DNA of 46,271 bases from an uncultured Mediterraneibacter sp. (GTDB lineage Bacteria; Bacillota; Clostridia; Lachnospirales; Lachnospiraceae): NCBI GenBank assembly GCA_944375765.1, contig CALWAR010000134.1:1-46271 (forward strand), in the 5' to 3' direction. This document shows, one piece after another, positions 41,190 through 46,271 of the stretch; within the stretch, counting starts at the first letter, position 1; each line of letters opens with the position of its first letter. Both the position numbers and the translations under genes were made by a program. A model generated the notes under the pieces. The model had not been told where the DNA came from and ran no database searches. It saw only the letters and a list, made by a program, of their open reading frames with translations.

Positions 41190-42713
41190 CTACTCTCCGG
41201 TTCCTTTATACTCTACGATCAGCATTGTGATATCGTCTGCCTGTGTCGCACCGGCGGCAAATTCATCGATCGACTCTGAGATATGAGAGACGATATCTTT
41301 GATTTCGGACTTCTTTACTTTTTCCAGTTCGCTCTCCAGTCTGTCTTCTCCATACAATGCCAGCTCTGTGTTCGTCGCTTCCGTGACCCCGTCTGTATAA
41401 AGGAGTATTCTCTCTCCGGGCTGCAGTACTGTCTTCCCTGTCCGGTACTGTATTCCTTCCATTCCGCCCAGAACAAACCCGGGGCGCATTTTGAGCATCT
41501 CCACTGTATTGTCATTTCTGCAGATATACGGCGCATTATGTCCTGCGTTGCTGAACTCCATTTCCCCTGTCTTCAGATTCAGAATCGCAAAGAATACAGT
41601 GATAAACAGACCTTTTTCATTGCTCTCCAGGAGCTGTTCATTGGACTGGGTAAGAATCCGGCCCGGTTCTGCATCCATCACTGCCTGATTCCTTATCGTT
41701 GTCTTGCCTGCCATCATAAAGAGAGCCGCCGGCACTCCCTTTCCTGAAACATCTGCAATCACAAACGCCAGATGATCGTCATCGAGCAAATAGAAATCAT
41801 AGAAGTCTCCGCCGACTTCTCTCGCAGGTCTCATACTTGCATAGACATCAAACTCTGTCCTGTCCGGGAAAGCCGGGAACACGGATGGGAGGACAGACTG
41901 CTGTATGTCGCTTGCCACCATCAGGTCCGCCTGGACTTTCGCCGACTCGGCGGAGATCCTGACCGCGTCAAAGAGCGCAGAGTACATGAAAGCATACATT
42001 GCCGTCATGCCTATGATCACGACAATGGCAACAAATATATTTGCATTATAAATACTTCTGAAATTAATGCCGAGAAGATCTATCACAGCCAGAACTAACA
42101 GGAATATGACATATGATGCGATCGGAACTTTCAGAAATTTCCCGATCTCATCCTTGATCTTATTCAGTGTTTCCAGCAGTGCGTCTTTTAAGAAAGTACG
42201 GAACAGGCCCGCACTTATCCCGAGCCAGAAGACCTCTATCAGAATCCTTACCGGTTCTGGCGGATAATCATAAGCTGCTTCGGTGATCCCTGTTGAAAAC
42301 GGAAGATTTGTAATCTCACAGAACACGTTCAGAACGATCGTCTCAACCAAGAGCACAAGCAGGGTGAGGAACACCTTTTCTTCCCATTTTTCTTTATATA
42401 AAAATAACGCAGCTAACACGACAACAGTACCGGGAATCATATTCTGTATAAGATTTGCCAGGGACAGCATGATATTTCCAAACCATGTCACCTCGCCGCC
42501 GTGGACCGCCTCATAATCGGCCACCAGACTCCCTATGCCGGCATAGAGAAATTCATATCCTATAGTCGCCACGACTGCAACGATCCCAAAAAATATATAT
42601 TTCCCGGCAATTCCTTTTGGCTTTTTATGCTCCAGCATAACTGAAATGACAAAAATGCAGCAAATATATAAGACTCCTGAACGAATCCCCTCATCGAAAT
42701 ATTCCATCACCAT
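41190..42713 (-). CDS. Membrane SpoIIE/RsbU-type PP2C serine phosphatase
   Basis: The 507-residue protein has seven or eight membrane helices (residues 1-270) and then a cytoplasmic SpoIIE-type PP2C domain. The phosphatase domain has the QQSVLPSVFPAF linker, metal-binding REVGGDFYDF and AFVIADVSGKGVPAALFMM, FSNAGHNAPY and YTDGVTEATN. In partner switching it dephosphorylates an STAS antagonist; here the STAS and RsbW-like genes are downstream in the same operon. The membrane part may sense a peptide or the transport state. The ATG at 42713 (site ACGGAG) is preferred over one at 42743, which would begin right at the base of a hairpin. Confidence 0.92.
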   Translation of the reverse strand: MVMEYFDEGIRSGVLYICCIFVISVMLEHKKPKGIAGKYIFFGIVAVVATIGYEFLYAGIGSLVADYEAVHGGEVTWFGNIMLSLANLIQNMIPGTVVVLAALFLYKEKWEEKVFLTLLVLLVETIVLNVFCEITNLPFSTGITEAAYDYPPEPVRILIEVFWLGISAGLFRTFLKDALLETLNKIKDEIGKFLKVPIASYVIFLLVLAVIDLLGINFRSIYNANIFVAIVVIIGMTAMYAFMYSALFDAVRISAESAKVQADLMVASDIQQSVLPSVFPAFPDRTEFDVYASMRPAREVGGDFYDFYLLDDDHLAFVIADVSGKGVPAALFMMAGKTTIRNQAVMDAEPGRILTQSNEQLLESNEKGLFITVFFAILNLKTGEMEFSNAGHNAPYICRNDNTVEMLKMRPGFVLGGMEGIQYRTGKTVLQPGERILLYTDGVTEATNTELALYGEDRLESELEKVKKSEIKDIVSHISESIDEFAAGATQADDITMLIVEYKGTGE

Positions 42714-42746
42714 CGCGTTTTCTCCGTTATCACAATTTATCATAAC

Positions 42747-42775
42747 AGGCAGAAGACACTTATGGTCTCCTGCCT
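42747..42775 (-). other. Strong hairpin between the small peptide and the phosphatase genes
   Basis: On the minus strand AGGCAGGAGAC pairs with GTCTTCTGCCT (11-bp stem, one G-T pair, 7-nt loop). It lies 9 nt after the stop codon of the 42-residue peptide and has no T-tract. It is probably a processing or 3'-end-protecting hairpin that raises the level of the peptide message over the downstream genes. Confidence 0.6.
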
Positions 42776-42784
42776 AACTAAAGA

Positions 42785-42913
42785 CTAGCGCCATGCTCTC
42801 GCTCCTCTTCTGCCGCCGGAAACTTTCTCAAGTTCTTTTGGATTCAGAGTTTTTTTCTGGGCTTCTTTTTTCTCAGCTTCTTTTTTCTGAATTTCTTTTT
42901 CATTCTTATTCAT
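42785..42913 (-). CDS. 42-residue double-glycine peptide with RRGARAWR tail
   Basis: The first gene of the operon codes a peptide with a Lys/Glu-rich amphipathic helix, then LNPKELEKVSGG, a textbook C39 double-glycine cleavage site (E-L-x-x-V-x-G-G), and finally the eight residues RRGARAWR. A near-perfect AAAGGAGGTG ribosome site precedes ATG at 42913; a longer in-frame start lacks one. It is unrelated to the NHLP precursors. Possible roles are a secreted signal, a second RiPP, or an export cofactor. Its neighbours, the membrane phosphatase and a second C39 exporter, favour a signal peptide that feeds back on the partner switch. That is a hypothesis. The function is not known. Confidence 0.75.
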   Translation of the reverse strand: MNKNEKEIQKKEAEKKEAQKKTLNPKELEKVSGGRRGARAWR

Positions 42914-42967
42914 TGTTTTCACCTCCTTTTTCAGACAAATTATTCTCAAATTATTTAGAGACTTTTT

Positions 42968-42996
42968 TATATATACCCCCTCCGGGGAATTCTCAA
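42968..42996 (-). promoter_or_regulatory. Promoter at the head of the RiPP operon
   Basis: On the minus strand TTGAGA and TATATA are separated by 17 bp, about 50 bp upstream of the small peptide start. The spacer holds the palindrome CCCC-GGA-GGGG, a possible operator between -35 and -10. No other promoter as good is seen down to the last gene, so one transcript of about 20 kb is likely. Confidence 0.6.
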
Positions 42997-43089
42997 GACA
43001 ATTCTGGATTTGCCCGCACATTTTATAATTCACCTGTATAGCTGCTATCGTTATCCCTAGCCACGGATCGCTTTCCCGTATTATAAAAG

Positions 43090-43135
43090 AAACCCTCAAG
43101 ACCGGTAAGTTCACCTTACGTCGATCTGAGGGTTT
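43090..43135 (-). terminator. Bidirectional terminator downstream of the coiled-coil protein gene
   Basis: AAACCCTCA and TGAGGGTTT form a 9-bp stem that continues inward to GTAAG/CTTAC with small bulges. It is followed on the minus strand by TTTCTTTT and on the plus strand by TATTTTT. It ends transcription from 43146-43898 and insulates the RiPP operon promoter, about 100 bp further on. Confidence 0.82.
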
Positions 43136-43145
43136 ATTTTTATTA

Positions 43146-43898
43146 TTAAGAATCCTGATCCGCGTCTTTTACGGATGTTCCGTCGGTGAGTGCCGAAGCC
43201 TCGTCCTCATCTGTGCCGTCGTCGACCGGGATCCTGTTTGTTGACTCTGTTACAGTTTCATTGATATCAGCGATCTTTTCTCCGATCTGTTCCATCAGAT
43301 CCGAAGATCTCGCCTCTATCTCCTGCACCCGTTCACGCTTACTCTCCAGTGCTTTCCTGCCGTTGGCCCCGTCGAGCTCTATCTCGGCTTTCAGCACCCT
43401 CGCCTCTCCATCCATCTTTTCTTTCGCTGAGGAGACGGTTTCAGTCTGTTCCATGCCCGAAGACAGATCCAGGACGTCCATCATCCTGCGCTGCTCGTAC
43501 TCTTCTTCTGTCATTACCTTTTTGCTGTCAGACAGTTTTGAGTCCTGCTCTTCTACCTCTCCCGCAGCCTGCTTTGCTATTTCCTCTGCGATCTGTTTGT
43601 CCAGCATCTCCAACTGCTCGTTGTATTCATCGATCTTGTCCTGATTTACATAGCCATTTTCAAGACCTCTCTTCATCTCAGCGTCCTTGCTTTCCTGGAT
43701 GAGCTGTTTCTGGTTCATAAGCTGCTGAATGATATTCTGCTTTTTCCCCTGCCCCGAAATAGAAAGAGTGTCTCTGTTTGCCAGCTGGATCGCCAGGCCG
43801 GTCTGCTGTCTGTCGTCATTGTTCTGTCTGTTGACTTTCTGGTTTATGGCAGCCGCGTTGAATACACTGTTTCCCGCTGCGATTCCTGTCAGTCTCAT
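43146..43898 (-). CDS. Uncharacterised coiled-coil protein with DTLSISGQG motif
   Basis: Not recognised. The 250-residue product has no signal peptide or membrane helix. It is rich in Glu, Gln and Lys with two predicted coiled-coil stretches (about 55-115 and 140-220) and an acidic C-terminal tail (VDDGTDEDEASALTDG). Residues 44-56 read DTLSISGQGKKQN, a motif also present in the protein at 45492 (DRLTLSGQ) and, weakly, in that at 43972 (DSLTLAAR). It is read in the same direction as the next gene, about 70 bp upstream, and may be cotranscribed with it. The shared motif suggests a family of cell-structure or export-related proteins typical of Lachnospiraceae. Confidence 0.7.
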   Translation of the reverse strand: MRLTGIAAGNSVFNAAAINQKVNRQNNDDRQQTGLAIQLANRDTLSISGQGKKQNIIQQLMNQKQLIQESKDAEMKRGLENGYVNQDKIDEYNEQLEMLDKQIAEEIAKQAAGEVEEQDSKLSDSKKVMTEEEYEQRRMMDVLDLSSGMEQTETVSSAKEKMDGEARVLKAEIELDGANGRKALESKRERVQEIEARSSDLMEQIGEKIADINETVTESTNRIPVDDGTDEDEASALTDGTSVKDADQDS

Positions 43899-43971
43899 GT
43901 TTGTCTACCTCCTCCAAGTTCTTGTTTCTGTGGTATGGCCGGTAAGCATCCCTGCATCCAGCCAGTGTCCG

Positions 43972-44862
43972 CTAATCATCTTCGGATTTCCCCTCAGCAG
44001 CCTGCTGCAGGATCTCCCGGACGGCCTCATATGTGTCGTGGAAGATCGAGACGCCGCCATTCCACAGCGGCGGCGTCAGATAACCGCCGGCCATCCTCTG
44101 CTGCTCAAAATAATCCATATACGGATCGTCGCTATGTTTCCGGCGTTCCAGTTCCTTGTCGATCATAGCTATTCCTTTTTTAAAAGTCTGCGTCATCTTC
44201 TGAACGGCGGAAAGCGCTCTGTCGACTTCCCCATATATATCTTTGGCGTCTGCATCTATTTTCCAGGGAGACTGTTTCAGATCCCAGGAGAACGAATCAT
44301 CGATCACGTCAGCATATTCACCGTAATCTTTGAGCAGTTTATCCGCTCTGTACTGGTTTGCCTCATTCAGCTTATCCGCTCCGTCCCGCAGAAAAGTATC
44401 CCGGGCTTCCTGCATCGCTTTCAGCATGGTTCCTGCTTCCTCTTCGGACATGTCCTCCGGCATGGCCGTCGTCCCGTCCAGCATCTGCTGATACTGTTGG
44501 ATCGACTGGTCAAATGCAGAAAGCTGATCGCGGTATTCTGTCAGATCCGCTTCCATATATCCCGTCAACTGTGCCCCAAAGCTGTATATCGCCCTGAGCA
44601 TTTTCAGTTCCTCGTCCGACAGTTCGGAGAGTACAGACTCTCTGCTCTCATCTGCTTTCAGCCTCGCGGCAAGCGTCAGACTGTCCGTGCGCCGGACGCT
44701 TTCATCCTGCTTTGTTGTCATCACTGCATTTTCAGCAAGCTGGTTTAAAGTACCGATCACCGGGTTGTTCTGCCGGGTTTGAGCCATGCCTAAAAATCCA
44801 TTCGCCCCAAAAACATTCTTTCCCTGTGCATGAAACATATTATAGAAGTTCGTTATTACCAT
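43972..44862 (-). CDS. Uncharacterised soluble protein, 296 aa
   Basis: Not recognised. There is no signal or membrane segment. The N-terminus reads MVITNFYNMFHAQGKNVFGANGFLGMAQ, the middle contains DSLTLAARLKADESRE (the motif shared with its neighbours), and the bulk is helical and acidic (for example YMEADLTEYRDQLSAFDQSIQQYQQML). It ends DTYEAVREILQQAAEGKSEDD. It is transcribed divergently from the XRE regulator, with a 207-bp spacer that contains repeats, and is followed by 43146-43898. A protein partner of the neighbouring coiled-coil protein is a reasonable guess. No catalytic motif is visible. Confidence 0.7.
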   Translation of the reverse strand: MVITNFYNMFHAQGKNVFGANGFLGMAQTRQNNPVIGTLNQLAENAVMTTKQDESVRRTDSLTLAARLKADESRESVLSELSDEELKMLRAIYSFGAQLTGYMEADLTEYRDQLSAFDQSIQQYQQMLDGTTAMPEDMSEEEAGTMLKAMQEARDTFLRDGADKLNEANQYRADKLLKDYGEYADVIDDSFSWDLKQSPWKIDADAKDIYGEVDRALSAVQKMTQTFKKGIAMIDKELERRKHSDDPYMDYFEQQRMAGGYLTPPLWNGGVSIFHDTYEAVREILQQAAEGKSEDD

Positions 44863-44968
44863 AGTCTGCTCACCCCCTTTTAAGGCGCATTGTGTTCTTC
44901 CACTTTATTCTTGATGAAATACTCTCTGTTAATACTATCGTCATAGATGCATATATGTATAAGAGCGT

Positions 44969-45048
44969 ACTATATATTTTCGTTATTTTTTTACGATAAT
45001 ACATATTATTTTGCAACATATTATCCAATACTATTTACGATATATAGT
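44969..45048. promoter_or_regulatory. Putative XRE-regulator operator region
   Basis: The intergenic space between the divergent 43972-44862 gene and the XRE gene has an A/T-rich set of repeats. An inverted repeat pairs ACTATATATTTTCGT at 44969-44983 with ACGATATATAGT at 45037-45048 (one 3-nt insertion). A direct repeat TTTACGATA occurs near 44989 and again at 45034. This is a plausible binding site for the adjacent regulator. Confidence 0.45.
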
Positions 45049-45069
45049 AGTATAAGGGCGGTGTTGTTT

Positions 45070-45375
45070 ATGATCGACGTCTTAGAACGTATTACGGAAT
45101 ATCGGACGCAAAAAGGATGGAGCGAATACCAGCTTGCAGAAAAGTCCGGCCTCACCCAGTCTACGATCTCCTCCTGGTATCGCAGAAATCTGATCCCCTC
45201 CATCCCGTCGCTGAATAAAATATGCAGAGCGTTCGGAATCACGCTCTCTCAGTTCTTTTCAGAGGAGCATGACACTTTCTCTTTAACAGAAGTTCAGAAA
45301 CAGTTGATACAGGCCTCCGGACATCTCACCCCGGAGCAGCAGAAAGCTTTGGTCCGGTTTTTGGAAAAGCTCTGA
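45070..45375 (+). CDS. XRE-family HTH transcriptional regulator
   Basis: The 101-residue regulator is a Cro/CI-type helix-turn-helix (residues 5-62): ITEYRTQKGWSEYQLAEKSGLTQSTISSWYRRNLIPSIPSLNKICRAFGITLSQFF. A helical C-terminal segment (LTEVQKQLIQASGHLTPEQQKALVRFLEKL) may mediate dimerisation. The ATG at 45070 with GGGCGG upstream is preferred over one 123 nt earlier that has no site and adds hydrophobic residues. It is divergent from the 43972 gene and lies before the 45492 gene. Regulation of these neighbours is inferred from position only. Confidence 0.9.
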   Translation: MIDVLERITEYRTQKGWSEYQLAEKSGLTQSTISSWYRRNLIPSIPSLNKICRAFGITLSQFFSEEHDTFSLTEVQKQLIQASGHLTPEQQKALVRFLEKL

Positions 45376-45491
45376 CAAATCACAGTTTTCTATCAGTTGC
45401 TGCAGCTCTTTCACTCTTGAAAAACTATGCTTCCCAATATATAATATAATTAAAATTACGTGTAGTTTCGATTATTGAGGAGGTGAATGCG

Positions 45492-45998
45492 GTGAAAATA
45501 AATGTGTCCGGCGGTTTATTTCATAATTACCGCGCTTCCGGTTTTGGCGGAAATAAAGCTGAAACCTCATCGCTTTTGGCAGGAGGCGCTAAAAAGGATC
45601 GGTTGACGCTTTCAGGACAAGTGCTTGCAGTAATCCAGATGCACAACAGGATAAGGGAGATTGAGCAGGCAAAAGAAAATGCACGAAATTCTCCCGAAGC
45701 AAAAATGCTTGATAACATGAAAAAGGCTATGTCAGTACTTAAGACTTGTACCAGGATCGCTGCAAGAATACAGGCGGGAGATAAAGTGCCGTTGAAAGAT
45801 TTGCGGTATTTGATGCAACATGATCCACAGGCATATCATATGGCCATGGCTTCCCGAAAACCCAAAGAGAACCCAAAGGAATGTGAGAGCGCTGTTCCGA
45901 AAGGGGAGCAGGACGAAAGACCTGCCAAGGGAGATGCAGCGGAACCGGCAGATGGGATTCCGGTTTCATCTGACGCTGAAAGAGCCTCCGATATCTGA
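45492..45998 (+). CDS. Uncharacterised protein with DRLTLSGQ motif, 168 aa
   Basis: Not recognised. The GTG at 45492 is chosen because GGAGGTG ends 7 nt upstream; the product then begins MKINVSGGLFHNYRASGFGG. It is basic in the first two thirds, with two helices (about residues 45-110, including VIQMHNRIREIEQAKENARN), and acidic and Pro-rich at the end. The motif DRLTLSGQ is shared with the coiled-coil protein at 43146. No signal or membrane helix is seen. It follows the XRE gene by 116 bp and may be cotranscribed with it. Confidence 0.65.
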   Translation: MKINVSGGLFHNYRASGFGGNKAETSSLLAGGAKKDRLTLSGQVLAVIQMHNRIREIEQAKENARNSPEAKMLDNMKKAMSVLKTCTRIAARIQAGDKVPLKDLRYLMQHDPQAYHMAMASRKPKENPKECESAVPKGEQDERPAKGDAAEPADGIPVSSDAERASDI

Positions 45999-46074
45999 GT
46001 CAAACGGATATACTCCGCCCGCTTACCCGCTTATTGGAAAGCTCCTTGTGTTCAGCTATCATTTAAGTACAAAT

Positions 46075-46269
46075 TCAATACTTAATTTCTGTACTAGAAT
46101 TAGTATCCGCCATTTTTTCAATGTCAGATTGATTTTGAGACTGGGACAACCTGAACCGGTTGACCAGGCTATTAAGCATATTCGCCTGTCCGGAAAGCTC
46201 CTCGCTTGCCGCCGCACTTTCCTGGCTGGTCGCAGAGTTTGTCTGAATGACTGAAGATATCTGGTCTAC
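46075..46269 (-). CDS. Methyl-accepting chemotaxis protein, C-terminal fragment
   Basis: Sixty-four residues are visible before the TGA stop, ending at the window edge. VDQISSVIQTNSATSQESAAASEELSGQANMLNSLVNRFRL is the classic end of the signalling domain of chemoreceptors, with methylation-helix Glu/Gln residues (SATSQESAAASEEL). It is followed by a polar tail. It would contact CheA/CheW in the cytoplasm; the sensor part is outside the window. It suggests the organism is motile or at least chemosensory. It ends about 75 bp after the convergent 45492 gene. Confidence 0.9.
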   Translation of the reverse strand, partial: VDQISSVIQTNSATSQESAAASEELSGQANMLNSLVNRFRLSQSQNQSDIEKMADTNSSTEIKY

Positions 46270-46271
46270 TC

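Noticed and set aside
1-46271. CRISPR array
   Set aside because: No set of regularly spaced direct repeats was found. The only tandem repeats are the 11-bp pair after the integrase and the Ltp protein repeats.

Overview
The window looks like a chromosomal segment of a spore-forming, probably motile, anaerobic Firmicute of the Lachnospiraceae type. The evidence is the murB-rapZ-whiA-HPr cluster, sporulation genes (spoIIR, a SPOCS/LysM coat protein, a CwlC-like amidase), strong Gram-positive ribosome binding sites, consensus sigma-A promoters, and a methyl-accepting chemotaxis protein at the right edge. I cannot name a species.

Layout. (1) 1-2600 is the end of an integrated element: the C-terminus of an S24 repressor, an Ltp-type superinfection-exclusion lipoprotein and a tyrosine integrase, abutting a tRNA-Glu(CTC) gene that is the likely attachment site. 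(2) 2700-23000 is mostly core genome: a lipid kinase, a Crh-like HPr, whiA, rapZ, murB, a CBS-domain transporter, an amidase, glmM, a HAD phosphatase, a tight operon (spoIIR, cation efflux, acyl-ACP thioesterase, esterase, condensation-like membrane protein), ispE with a GntR regulator, a SPOCS/LysM protein with a PrcB-like lipoprotein, and plsC. A 735-bp stretch between the convergent amidase and glmM genes (9267-10001) has no gene. It consists almost wholly of long imperfect inverted repeats enclosed by a 12-13 bp terminal inverted repeat.

(3) 22493-42913 is the standout region: about 20 kb on the minus strand that reads as one RiPP operon. It opens with a 42-residue peptide ending in a double-glycine leader and an eight-residue Arg-rich tail. 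A SpoIIE-type phosphatase, a minimal HlyD-like protein and an NHLM transporter pair follow, the second member of the pair carrying a 1-nt frameshift. Next come an RsbW-like ATPase, an STAS antagonist, a CPBP protease, and a second, intact NHLM export set (HlyD, C39-peptidase ABC, ABC2). The maturation genes come last: a tandem-GNAT-like protein, a radical SAM/SPASM enzyme, a PoyD-type radical SAM epimerase, three nitrile-hydratase-leader-peptide (NHLP) precursors with 85-residue leaders, and an HExxH protein placed beyond a strong terminator. The likely logic is that NHLP precursors are modified by radical chemistry (thioether or other crosslinks, D-residues) and possibly N-acylated. They are then cut after VAGG and exported by the C39 ABC transporter, with a partner-switching module tuning the system.

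(4) 43146-45998 holds three uncharacterised soluble proteins sharing a D-x-L-[ST]-[IL]-[SA] motif, arranged around a small XRE regulator. The window ends inside the chemotaxis receptor gene.
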